From positions 1 through 20,146 of IMG/VR virus record IMGVR_UViG_3300046012_000167: a DNA stretch of 20,146 nt. One strand, 5' to 3'. The notes below the pieces were generated by a model. That model was not told where the DNA came from. It was given only the letters and a program-made list of their open reading frames with translations, and searched no databases. Source of the DNA: a virus. Position 1 is the first letter of the stretch, and each line of letters begins with the position of its first letter. Position numbers and translations under genes: made by a program. This document shows positions 6,817 through 14,898 of the stretch, one piece after another.

Positions 6817-7446
6817 CTATTCAAATGCGAATGTTTTCGTGGTTCCGTTGACGCGCATCTTCAACTTGTTACTGCCGCCATCGAACCAGATGTCACCATC
6901 GCTCAGTCTGGATGGAGTTCCCGACATTGCCGGAAACGACAATTGTGAAGAATTGTTCTGGGTGGTTTGCTTGGCTGCCAGCACCAACGGACCGCCGACC
7001 ATCGTCGCAGAGGGCTGCCCGACAGGGCTGACAACGGTTATCTGTGCGTAAGTCGGATTGAAAAATACGGCGTTAGAAACGCTGTACCCAGCACTGATAT
7101 CAACATCGAAACCGTCGACAGGCGGAGACCCGGCACCGCCTGATTTATTATAAGGAATAGCCCAGAATCGCGACTTCAATCCGGCCGTAAGCGGCAAGCC
7201 GCTGAACCGGCAAATAATCGAGTCCCCTAAGCTTCTGCCGATAAAATGCGCATCTCGAAAATTGCCGGGAGTCCCCGATGTGACCCACGGTGTGGCGTAG
7301 ATATCGGTGTGGTCATACTTCAAATAATCAAGGCCATCCTCATTAGGATCATCGATGGTCCATGTCGCAAACAGAATGTCAAAAAAGCTGCTACCGCTTA
7401 GCCCGGACAAAACGATCTGAGATACGACTTGGATAGGGTCTGGCAT
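6817..7446 (-). CDS. tail protein of unknown role
   Basis: A 209-residue protein with GGGGGTG just before its ATG. The first two thirds are beta-rich with aromatic residues (FFDILFATWTIDDPNEDGLDYLKYD, RFWAIPYNKSG), like a fibronectin-type fold. The C-terminus SRLSDGDIWFDGGSNKLKMRVNG is a short motif often seen at the ends of phage tail-fibre and tip-accessory proteins. The DNA is clearly poorer in G+C than its neighbours (26 of 60 bases at 7321-7380, 29 of 60 at 7141-7200), so this gene was probably swapped in from another phage. It likely contributes to host recognition or tip structure; no specific function can be given. Confidence 0.6.
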   Translation of the reverse strand: MPDPIQVVSQIVLSGLSGSSFFDILFATWTIDDPNEDGLDYLKYDHTDIYATPWVTSGTPGNFRDAHFIGRSLGDSIICRFSGLPLTAGLKSRFWAIPYNKSGGAGSPPVDGFDVDISAGYSVSNAVFFNPTYAQITVVSPVGQPSATMVGGPLVLAAKQTTQNNSSQLSFPAMSGTPSRLSDGDIWFDGGSNKLKMRVNGTTKTFAFE

Positions 7447-7447
7447 T

Positions 7448-9022
7448 TCACCCCCACAATTCCAGCGACGTGAGGCGCTTGGTGAAATCGTCGATGCGGC
7501 CGATCACCAGGAAGTTTTTGCCGGCGCCATAACCGAAGCGCTCGATCGGCGCCGAGAACATGAGCTGGGCCACGGAGCCGATCTGGATCGCCTCGGCGCG
7601 GTCGAAGGTCAGCGTGATCTCCAGCAGCAGCCGATCCCGACGAGATCCGTACATGGCCAGGCGCCGGACCGCTTCCGCTAGGGCGGCTGCCTGTGTGGTC
7701 AGCAGCGTATCGACATTGATTTGCACGGCCTTGGGATGCGCCGTCAGAATGGAGCTGTCCTGCGCCGTCGCCTTACGATCCTGCTGGCTTGTCAGAACCG
7801 CTCGTGTGGCGTCGTCGACAGCACCCACGATCTCGCTGGTCGTCATCTTCTGCCAGATACGGCCCCACGTCAGAGTGACCGCATAGGCAGGCACGCCCTG
7901 CCCTTCCTGGCTGGGCCCGGAGACGAGCGACAGCGTCGTGTTTTCGTTGGCGATATCGCGGATCGTGAAAGTGTCGACCGGATCGCCGGTCGGCAGCGAC
8001 ACACTGATCGCCTGCAGCACGCCGAACTGGTCTGGCAGGATTGCTCCGCCAATCGAGTTGCCGACTTGTCCCAGCAGCGCGTCGGCGTTGCTGTCATCGG
8101 CGATGACGATCCCAATCTCGGCGGGATTGAAGGCATGCAAGGCATCGAAGTTCGCAGTGCCAATATCCGCAGAAGCCCAGCCGAACAGGCTCAACATCCT
8201 TTGCATCACCCGGGCGGCCGAGCGCAGCGCCAGCGTCGCGCCCTCGACCACGTCGGCCGTCACGGTCAGGGCCGGTGCCCCGCCCAGCCGGAAAATGCCG
8301 AGCGCAAGACAGGTGGCGTATTGACCTGGGATCAGAGTGGCGGCGATCAGGCTGGACAGCACCGGATAATCGCCGGCATTGGCCAGCGCGAAGGCGCCGT
8401 CCTTGGCAATGATTGACGACACCGCTCCGCCGGACACCTGGTAGAGTAGGTTGAACGCATTCGCGAGCACGCACGGCACGTTACTGGCCGCGCCGAACAC
8501 CCACGGCTTGATCTGATCCTTGAGGCTGGCGTCTCCTTCCGCGGTCGCGCCCGGGCCAGTCGTTGTCCCGGCATAGCGCGTCGTCAGCAGGGGGTGCTGC
8601 AGCTCGGACAGCCGGTCTGACGTCCGCAGCCGCAAAACCCGGGTCGCATCCGACGAGTCGATCCCCTGCAAGGTGCCCCGAAACACCAATCCCGCCGATG
8701 ACACCGGCGCCGTGATGTCCGGCAGCTGCTTGAGCCGCCACGCCCGCCCATCAAAGCCGTAATCCAACCATGGATCGAGTGCGCCATCGGCATTGTTGAG
8801 CGTAATCAGCCCGACATTGCTCGACGGGGTGCCGAGCGTTCCACCATCCTGGAACAAGGACCGTGAGAACTTCCCCGCATCAACGAGGCGGCCGTCGTAG
8901 AACGTATTCGCCGGCGTATCGTGCGGCCCGGTCGATTTGCTATGGCTTGAATAATACAACGTCTCGACAGCCGAGCCGGTCCACGCGTCGATCTCAAGCA
9001 GATAGACGGACGTGTCAGGCAT
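7448..9022 (-). CDS. tail tip/hub protein
   Basis: A 524-residue protein immediately after the tape measure, the position of distal-tail and hub proteins. Its N-terminal region has the pattern of a recurrent phage tail-tip family: an opening strand, YYSSHSKSTGPHDTPANTFYDGRLVD, a 'GTPSSNVGLITLNNADGALD' stretch and then YGFDGRAWRLKQL. The middle is mixed, and the C-terminal part (RLLLEITLTFDRAEAIQIGSVAQLMF...KNFLVIGRIDDFTKRLTSLELWG) looks like a hub barrel domain. It probably forms the ring that links the tube to the fibres. Start in TGATG overlap with the tape measure stop; the next gene begins one base after its stop. The family pattern is recognised from memory, the exact role is inferred. 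Confidence 0.7.
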   Translation of the reverse strand: MPDTSVYLLEIDAWTGSAVETLYYSSHSKSTGPHDTPANTFYDGRLVDAGKFSRSLFQDGGTLGTPSSNVGLITLNNADGALDPWLDYGFDGRAWRLKQLPDITAPVSSAGLVFRGTLQGIDSSDATRVLRLRTSDRLSELQHPLLTTRYAGTTTGPGATAEGDASLKDQIKPWVFGAASNVPCVLANAFNLLYQVSGGAVSSIIAKDGAFALANAGDYPVLSSLIAATLIPGQYATCLALGIFRLGGAPALTVTADVVEGATLALRSAARVMQRMLSLFGWASADIGTANFDALHAFNPAEIGIVIADDSNADALLGQVGNSIGGAILPDQFGVLQAISVSLPTGDPVDTFTIRDIANENTTLSLVSGPSQEGQGVPAYAVTLTWGRIWQKMTTSEIVGAVDDATRAVLTSQQDRKATAQDSSILTAHPKAVQINVDTLLTTQAAALAEAVRRLAMYGSRRDRLLLEITLTFDRAEAIQIGSVAQLMFSAPIERFGYGAGKNFLVIGRIDDFTKRLTSLELWG

Positions 9023-12000
9023 CAGGACGCCTTGCGCCGCCCAGCGTGGGCAGTCTCCCGCACAAGATCACGCTGAGCCCCAGCGACGATGTCAACGCGC
9101 TCACCGACGTGCGCGGCGCCCATGACGGTTGCCTGCTGGACCTGCCCCAGCCCGCTTTTCTGCTCCTGCCGCAAGGTTGAGACCTCTGCTCGCAGGGAAC
9201 GCAATTCATTCAGAACCTCGCCCATCCCGCCAGCACCGCCCACCGGGAACGGAATGACGTTGCTGGGCAGCGGACGGCCGGCGATCAACGCGTCTACAGT
9301 CTGACGATTTATCGCGGCATTGGCGGCCGGGATGACAGCTTCGCCGTTCGAAAGTCTCACACCGAAAACAGAATCAGACGTCCCCGTGCCCGGACCAGTA
9401 ATCCAGCCACCAGTGGCCACCCCCCCACCTCCAGCCATGAGTTTTGTGTTCGTGGCAATCCTGGTGAGAAACGCATTCGAAGTGTCAATCCGACTGTTGA
9501 TGCTTTGTAGGAACGAAAGCGACGCCAGCGAGGTGACGTTCTGCTGCACCATTTGCGATAGATTGGCATTGGCGGTGTTCAATATCGCCGACATCGTGAC
9601 CAGCTGGGCATAGGAACTAGACGCCGTCGCATTTGCGGTGTCCTGAAGCGTGTTCGCGGCGGATTGCAGCGTCGCCACGGACGCAAGATTCTGGTTCGAT
9701 ATATCGGTCGCGCTCTTGATGAAATTCAACACCGACTGGTTGTCGTTCACCGCGCCGGTGGTGCCACCGATCGCCCCGACCGTGCTGTCGCCCTTGGTGT
9801 TGATCGCGAACGTCTGCACACCCAGCGCGCTGGTCTGGATCGAGCCCTGGGTATTGATGGCCGTGGTCTGCGCCTTGATCAGATCGGCGAGCGTGGTCTG
9901 TGCCGGGAGCGCCTGCAGGGCGGCCGTGACCTGCGCTACGATCGTCTGGTTGCCGGCCGCCGATCCATAATAGGCCTTGCTGGCATCGAGCAGCGTCTGC
10001 GCGTAGCTGGTGATCGAATTAGCGGCGTTGAAGTCACCGCCTTGCGCCAGCGACAATTGAGAATTGAACGCCGTCTGCGCGGAGCCGAGACGGTCCTGCG
10101 GCGACAGCACGGAATTCGAGCCGCCTTTGAGGTTGGCCAGGAACGCCGTGATGCTGGTCGCCAGCGAGTCCTGACTCGCCATCACCTGCTGATTGAACGT
10201 CGTAATGATCTTGAGCCGCTGAGCCGCGAGCGACGTCTCCATCAATATGATGTTCTGGTTGCCCTGCTGGGCCTCGGCGAGGCGCTGCTTGTTGGCGTCG
10301 TAGTCGAACGCCGCCAACTGACCGGCCAGCGTCGTGGTGTCATTGAGCGCTGCGAACAGCGAATCCGTCCAGCCCTGCGCATCGGCCGCGAGCGTGCTGG
10401 CGCTGACCGTGGTGACAAACTGATTCACCACACCGGTCAAGGTCGGGAACTGGTTGATCAGGTCCTGGAACGCCTGCCCGGTGAGCTGGGCATTGTCGAC
10501 GATCGACTGCGCCTGCACCTGAAAGAACTTTGCCACCAGGTTCGGATCGGCGCCAATGCTGGCCGCATCCGTCACATTGCTCTGGTTCGTGGCGATGAGC
10601 GATGAAATGTCGTTGAGATAGCCTTTGCCTTGCGCCGAGTTGATCTTGCCCTGCAGATCCTGCTCGAAGCTCTGGCGCAGCTTGATGATGGCATCCGACA
10701 CCTTGCCGACCACGCCATCGGTCGATAGCCCGAGGTCCGTCAGGGCGCTTGTCAGGCTCTTGGCCGCATCGCTGATGTTATCGAGGCGCGTCTGGATGTC
10801 AGTCTTGGTGACGCCGCTCAGGACCTGCTCGGCGGCCTGCTGCTGCGCTACTGCTCGGTCGGTGAACTGCTTGACCAAGGCGAGGCGCTGCGCCGACAAA
10901 GAATTTTCCAGCGACACCATGGCGGCCCCGCCGTCCTTGGCCTCCTGTAGACGCTGCGCATTGGCATTTGCATCAAACGCTGCGAGCGCGCCTGACTTGG
11001 TGTTGGTATCGAGCGCGGCTGTCAGCGTGCTAAGCTGGTTCGCCGCATCGCGAGCCTCAGCCGCCGCAATGGCCTGATCACGTGCCTGCTGCTGAGCCGC
11101 ATCTTGACCGGACTTGCCGCCGAGGAACCCGAGACCAGCGCCTGCCAACGCTCCAACGCCTGCGCCGATCAGCGTCCCGACGCCGGGCAAAATCATTGTG
11201 CCGATCGCGGCACCAGACAAGCCACCGGACAGCGCGCCAGACAATGCGCCCTGTCCCGGAGACGCGCTCGCCTGCCCCCCCTGATAGGCGCCCACACCAG
11301 CCCCGACAGCAGCAATCCCGCCCAGCGCATAGTTCGGACCTGCCGCAGCGCCAGGCGCCGCCAGACTCAATGGAGCGCCCCCGCCCGGGGTGCTCGCGCT
11401 TCGACGCCATTCGTCTGCCGCCTGCTGGTTCGCGGACTTGATGCCGGCCGCAACAGACTGGGAGAGGTTGTCGTTGGCGCCCGTACCTCCGAAGATGGCC
11501 GCGCCGCCAGCAGCCACCAGCTTGTTCAACGCCATATCGGTGATCTTGTCCGACATCCGCAGCAGCGAATTCGTGAACGCATCGAGCGGCGACTTGCCGC
11601 TGCGCAAGTCGGACAGGAACCCCTTCAGCGCATCATCTGCCAAGTCCTTCATGAGCTTCATGTTGTCGATGACACGAAGCTGCTCGGCCTCCCAACTCTT
11701 CAGCGAGTCCGGAACACTGTCATAAACGCCCCGCAACTGCTGCGCGATGCGCAGGTCCTGATCACTCAATCCAACGGTCGAAAACTGGAATTTTATGTCG
11801 TTGGCGAGCTTGGCCTTCTCATAAGCCGCGGTCTGATCCCTGATCGATTGCGTGACACGATCAAATTGCTTTTGCGCGTTGTCGTTAAGCACCAGCCCTG
11901 ACTGGACCTGTGCGTCATGAGCACTCATTGTGGCGCGCAGCTTTACATAGCTGGCAATCTGGTCGTCAGTGATGCTGCTATCGACAACCTTCGCCGCCTC

Positions 12001-13260
12001 CAGCAATTGAAATTCGGCACGAAGCCCCGCTGCCGCACCTGCCGATTGGCCAAGCGTCATCGTGTCGGCCTGCAGTGTCAGCGTATGACGCTCCAGCGAC
12101 GTCACCGCGCGGTCCCATGCGTCCCGAACCTGCGTCGCTGCGGCCGTGGCAGTATCGGTTGCCTTCGATTGGTCTGCGAGGGCGCTGACGTCCCCCTGAA
12201 ACCTCCCCGCGAAGCTATTGCCCATCCCGCCCGCGAGGCGCTGGCGAGCGGCCGCCATGGCGTCACCCTGGGAAGCAGCAGCGGGCGGTGCGCTGCTCAG
12301 ATAATTGTAAGCCTGGACCGGAGCGCCGATCCCAGGAAGGAATGCAGCGATCTTCGGGACCCAGCTTGGAATGTAGGACATCAAGGCGCTCACCTGGCTC
12401 GCCGCACGAGCCACGGTCTCGACAATGATAACCCAGACATTTTGTAGCTTCAGCGCCGCGTTCGTGACGTCGATCTGGGTCGTCAGAAATTCATTGATTG
12501 TCTGTTTCGCGGCAGCCAATCGCGTGCCAAGGTCGGTCGCGTATTGCACCTGATCGGCTGAGATGCTGTCGGACTGAAACTTGGTGAGCTTCTCCAGGTC
12601 AGCATCCGCACTCGGCGCGTAGAGCTTGCGCTGGGCGTCGACGCTGCCGTATTTGTCGAGAAGCGATATACCCTGGCTGATCACATAATTGAGGCCCTGC
12701 CACGCGATCACGACGGCAGCGATGGGCGGCCCGATGCTGCTGAAAAAGCCCAGCGCTTTGCTTGCGACACCACCAAGAGCGGACGTCGCAACCGACGCAG
12801 TGACACCGATCGCCTGGAGCACGGCCGGCATTGCAAGATTGACCACCCCGCGGAATGCCGGCGACATCGCATAAGCCGCGAGCGCGAGCAGCTTGAGGTG
12901 ACCGATCAGGCTCAGTGTGCTTTCCGCGACGCTGACGAGGCCGGTGCCGACCTTGTCGGCGGCATCCGCGAATTGACCTATGGCGCGAACGTTGTCGTTC
13001 GCCGCGCTCTGGGTCTGCTGCATCGTCTGCAATTGGATATGCTGGTAATTTAACTGCTGCTGGATCACAGCCCCGTAGCGCTTTTCCACTTGCGCAAGGC
13101 TGTTGTCGAAAACCAGCGTCGCCTGCGAAGCGCGCTGCGAGGTCACCGCCACCGCGGCCTGGCCATCGTTGACGGCCTTGAGCGCGCCGGCGACCTTGTC
13201 CTCCCCTGTCGAGGTGAACTCGTAGGTCAGCCGCTTGACCGCATCTTGCATCGTCGTCAT
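9022..13260 (-). CDS. tape measure protein
   Basis: The tape measure sets tail length and is ejected ahead of the DNA. At 1412 residues it is by far the largest gene, and follows the chaperones as expected. The N-terminal part is helical and Gln/Ala-rich, with a hydrophobic segment around FFSSIGPPIAAVVIAWQGL; a central Gly/Ala-rich hydrophobic region (PGVGTLIGAGVGALAGAG, near 11110-11250) may insert in the host membrane. Two related blocks lie 223 residues apart (see repeat entries). The C-terminus carries the classic tape-measure signature GGWITGPGTGTSDSV then VRLSNGEAVIPA. With the usual rule of about 0.15 nm per residue the tail would be roughly 210 nm. No peptidase or transglycosylase domain is apparent. 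Its stop overlaps the next start as TGATG. Confidence 0.95.
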   Translation of the reverse strand: MTTMQDAVKRLTYEFTSTGEDKVAGALKAVNDGQAAVAVTSQRASQATLVFDNSLAQVEKRYGAVIQQQLNYQHIQLQTMQQTQSAANDNVRAIGQFADAADKVGTGLVSVAESTLSLIGHLKLLALAAYAMSPAFRGVVNLAMPAVLQAIGVTASVATSALGGVASKALGFFSSIGPPIAAVVIAWQGLNYVISQGISLLDKYGSVDAQRKLYAPSADADLEKLTKFQSDSISADQVQYATDLGTRLAAAKQTINEFLTTQIDVTNAALKLQNVWVIIVETVARAASQVSALMSYIPSWVPKIAAFLPGIGAPVQAYNYLSSAPPAAASQGDAMAAARQRLAGGMGNSFAGRFQGDVSALADQSKATDTATAAATQVRDAWDRAVTSLERHTLTLQADTMTLGQSAGAAAGLRAEFQLLEAAKVVDSSITDDQIASYVKLRATMSAHDAQVQSGLVLNDNAQKQFDRVTQSIRDQTAAYEKAKLANDIKFQFSTVGLSDQDLRIAQQLRGVYDSVPDSLKSWEAEQLRVIDNMKLMKDLADDALKGFLSDLRSGKSPLDAFTNSLLRMSDKITDMALNKLVAAGGAAIFGGTGANDNLSQSVAAGIKSANQQAADEWRRSASTPGGGAPLSLAAPGAAAGPNYALGGIAAVGAGVGAYQGGQASASPGQGALSGALSGGLSGAAIGTMILPGVGTLIGAGVGALAGAGLGFLGGKSGQDAAQQQARDQAIAAAEARDAANQLSTLTAALDTNTKSGALAAFDANANAQRLQEAKDGGAAMVSLENSLSAQRLALVKQFTDRAVAQQQAAEQVLSGVTKTDIQTRLDNISDAAKSLTSALTDLGLSTDGVVGKVSDAIIKLRQSFEQDLQGKINSAQGKGYLNDISSLIATNQSNVTDAASIGADPNLVAKFFQVQAQSIVDNAQLTGQAFQDLINQFPTLTGVVNQFVTTVSASTLAADAQGWTDSLFAALNDTTTLAGQLAAFDYDANKQRLAEAQQGNQNIILMETSLAAQRLKIITTFNQQVMASQDSLATSITAFLANLKGGSNSVLSPQDRLGSAQTAFNSQLSLAQGGDFNAANSITSYAQTLLDASKAYYGSAAGNQTIVAQVTAALQALPAQTTLADLIKAQTTAINTQGSIQTSALGVQTFAINTKGDSTVGAIGGTTGAVNDNQSVLNFIKSATDISNQNLASVATLQSAANTLQDTANATASSSYAQLVTMSAILNTANANLSQMVQQNVTSLASLSFLQSINSRIDTSNAFLTRIATNTKLMAGGGGVATGGWITGPGTGTSDSVFGVRLSNGEAVIPAANAAINRQTVDALIAGRPLPSNVIPFPVGGAGGMGEVLNELRSLRAEVSTLRQEQKSGLGQVQQATVMGAAHVGERVDIVAGAQRDLVRETAHAGRRKAS
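10145..10347 (-). repeat. tape measure internal repeat, copy 2
   Basis: Encodes DTTTLAGQLAAFDYDANKQRL followed by METSLAAQRLKIITTFNQQ. Similarity to copy 1 is clear in protein and weaker in DNA, which suggests an old duplication that lengthened the ruler. Limits are approximate. Confidence 0.7.
10814..11016 (-). repeat. tape measure internal repeat, copy 1
   Basis: Encodes DTNTKSGALAAFDANANAQRL, then a helix with SLSAQRLALVKQFTDRA. It matches copy 2, which lies 669 bases (223 codons) further along the gene, with the order D-T-T, LAAFD, QRLxEAxxG, SLxAQRL, Q preserved. Confidence 0.7.
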
Positions 13261-13266
13261 GACGGC

Positions 13267-13977
13267 TCACTTCTCGTAGGTCACGGTGATGGCCGGCGAC
13301 GGGACGACTGATCCCGCCTGGCGATCCGCTCGGATTGTCGGCTCTCGGTAAACGCGGCCGCCCCTGAGAAAATGCCGCGAGGTATTGTTGCCGTGCAGCG
13401 CGTACCCATCGGTTAATTCTCGATAGCCGAATTTGATCGCGGCGATGTTTCCGAACCGGCTATTGGCGTCGCTCGCGGTGCGCTCGTAGATTTTGTTCGC
13501 AACCTGGATCACAAACGCGCGGCCGGATTCCGTCTTCCCCACCTCGATCTTGCGCGCGTAGGACTCGTGGTTGACGAACACATACTCATCGGCGGCTGGA
13601 ATCTCTCGGCCCAACGCAACTTCAACCCCATCCGCCAACAGGACATGCCCGCGCCTATACCGCCCCGACACCACCGGCGACCGTTCGATCAACTTGTCGG
13701 CAATCCAGGACAGCACGTCGACGACAAGATCGAATTCGAAGATGATCGAGCCGCCATCCGGATTGACACTCTCCAGCGCTGCACCCCGACGTCCATCGAC
13801 CGTGGTCGTAAACGGCGGCACGCGGCCCAGGATCAGCCGGTTGGATTCCTTGGCGTCTTCCAATCCCGCCCGGGCAAAGTCCGCAGCGGCCTTTTTCTGC
13901 GCCGGCAGCACCAGGTCCGCCCGGATCATCGCCTCGGTGATACGCTCGACTGGATCGATCTTGATGCGCACGACCAT
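13267..13977 (-). CDS. uncharacterised tail-module protein
   Basis: A 236-residue protein inserted between the chaperone pair and the tape measure, where most siphophages have nothing. I prefer the ATG at 13977, two bases after the chaperone stop; a TTG at 13983 would overlap it. It opens with VVRIKIDPVERITEAMIRADLVLPAQKKAAADFAR (basic strand then long helix), has VVDVLSWIADKLIERSPVVSGRYRRGHVLLADG, then EYVFVNHESYARKIEVGKTESG and a helix with FVIQVANKIYERT. The 'helix, SPVVSGRYR, strand, Y-R-IE-G' order resembles HK97 gp10-type neck/tail-completion proteins, so it may be a relocated member of that class. That match is an impression only. It ends seven bases before the tape measure start. Confidence 0.6.
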   Translation of the reverse strand: MVVRIKIDPVERITEAMIRADLVLPAQKKAAADFARAGLEDAKESNRLILGRVPPFTTTVDGRRGAALESVNPDGGSIIFEFDLVVDVLSWIADKLIERSPVVSGRYRRGHVLLADGVEVALGREIPAADEYVFVNHESYARKIEVGKTESGRAFVIQVANKIYERTASDANSRFGNIAAIKFGYRELTDGYALHGNNTSRHFLRGGRVYREPTIRADRQAGSVVPSPAITVTYEK

Positions 13978-13979
13978 GC

Positions 13980-14782
13980 TCAAGTCGATCCGGTTGGCAT
14001 GTTCATCGCCTCGGCGGCAACCGCGGCCCGCCGGTCACCCAACCGCACCAGCGCCCGCGCTTCCCAATGCTCCAAATCCAGTCGCATGAAACCGCACCAC
14101 GCCTGCAGGCATTCCCATGTGACCACCGGATGGCCCATTCCGTTCTGCGAAAGACCGGGGCAGATCTCGAGGAAGTAGCCCCACAGGTAGATCAGACCAT
14201 CCGGACATTGCGGACCGAGTGGATCGGCACGCGCGGCCGCTTTGACATTGCCGAGCTTGGCCCACTGCGCGGCCGCCGATTTCTTATGATCCGATTCCGT
14301 CGCACCGTCGGCGACCTTTCGGGCGTTGCGGAATTCGTGCTCGGCGAAGACGATCAGGTCGTCGACGAGCGCCTGATAAAATTTCCGGCGGTGTTCACGA
14401 ACACCCAGGCCTGCCGCCGTAGCCAACCCATCGCAGGATCGGTCCAGAGCTCTTTCGCGTTATCCTTAGAGAACGGCACGTCGAGCGCCTTGCCGTCGAG
14501 ATCGACCAGATGCCAACCCGCGGTGAGCGCCACAAGCTTGTCGACCTGCTGCTCGGTCAGATCGTCATCGTCCTGCAGGTTGCGCCCCGAGCGCATCTTG
14601 CGCATGACCTGCAGCGATTGTGCCCGGTCGATCTTGCGTCCGACCTCGCTGTCCGGCGACAGAAAGGAGATGAACGCCTCCTTGTCGTCCGAGTCCTTGA
14701 GAACAGCCTCGGTGAGCGGGCTGGTGATCGGCATCGAGAAGGCGTCGGAAACGTTGGCGGCAAGCGCCGCGAATTTGCTCAT
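13980..14782 (-). CDS. tail assembly chaperone, frameshifted long form (gpGT-like)
   Basis: A -1 slip at the heptamer A_AAT_TTT (14384-14378) would join the first 135 residues of the short chaperone to 132 residues of the overlapping frame (YQALVDDLIVFAEHEFRNA... to MNMPTGST), giving about 267 residues. The second frame has no convincing independent start: its only long reading opens inside the G gene with a weak start. The T-like part has a helical start, a middle with GLIYLWGYFLEICPG, WECLQAWCGFMRLDLEHWEA, and an alanine-rich end. The arrangement mirrors lambda G/GT and most long-tailed phages, where the fused form recruits the tape measure. If frameshifting does not occur, the second frame would be a separate gene, roughly 13980-14426. 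Confidence 0.72.
14354..14782 (-). CDS. tail assembly chaperone, short form (gpG-like)
   Basis: A 142-residue protein in the slot between tail tube and tape measure, where lambda has gene G. Tail assembly chaperones bind the tape measure protein and tube subunits during tail polymerisation and are absent from the finished virion. The start MSKFAALAANVSDAF at 14782 has AAGGA about nine bases upstream; an upstream in-frame reading would add an arginine-rich leader running through the hairpin spacer and is rejected. The body is acidic and helical (DDDDLTEQQVDKLVALTAGW), then ELWTDPAMGWLRRQAWVFVNT. The last residues overlap a second reading frame that continues as the GT form. Confidence 0.78.
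   Translation of the reverse strand: MSKFAALAANVSDAFSMPITSPLTEAVLKDSDDKEAFISFLSPDSEVGRKIDRAQSLQVMRKMRSGRNLQDDDDLTEQQVDKLVALTAGWHLVDLDGKALDVPFSKDNAKELWTDPAMGWLRRQAWVFVNTAGNFIRRSSTT
14378..14384 (-). promoter_or_regulatory. programmed -1 ribosomal frameshift slippery site
   Basis: Read on the minus strand in the G frame the sequence is gga AAT TTT atc, i.e. the heptamer A_AAT_TTT, which fits the X_XXY_YYZ rule exactly and shifts into the frame AAA TTT TAT that encodes the T part. It lies eight codons before the G stop. A short inverted repeat GTGTTC-gt-GAACAC (14391-14404) ends six bases upstream. Sequence match and phase are seen directly; efficiency is unknown. Confidence 0.72.
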
Positions 14783-14898
14783 TGGATTTCTTTCCTTCGG
14801 CGGAAGGGTGATGAGGCGCGAAGACCGCCGTCTCCGCGCCTCTGGTTGCAACCATCACCGGCGTTGCGCCGGCAACATTACCCGCGCGGCGGCGCGGA
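14783..14898 (-). promoter_or_regulatory. stem-loop cluster downstream of tail tube gene
   Basis: The spacer between the tube gene and the chaperone gene contains, in transcription order, a GC-rich hairpin CCGCGC-n4-GCGCGG (14882-14897) starting one base after the stop codon, a second hairpin CCGGCG-n3-CGCCGG (14858-14872), and the palindrome TGGTTGCAACCA (14843-14854). None is followed by a T-run, so they do not look like a full intrinsic terminator; they may stabilise the 3' end of the tube mRNA or attenuate readthrough. The ribosome binding site for the chaperone gene (AAGGA) is at the end of the spacer. Confidence 0.45.

Noticed and set aside
9664-10605. Plus-strand open frame of 313 codons inside the tape measure gene
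   Set aside because: Arginine-rich, low-complexity product in antisense to a conserved gene; a high-GC artefact.
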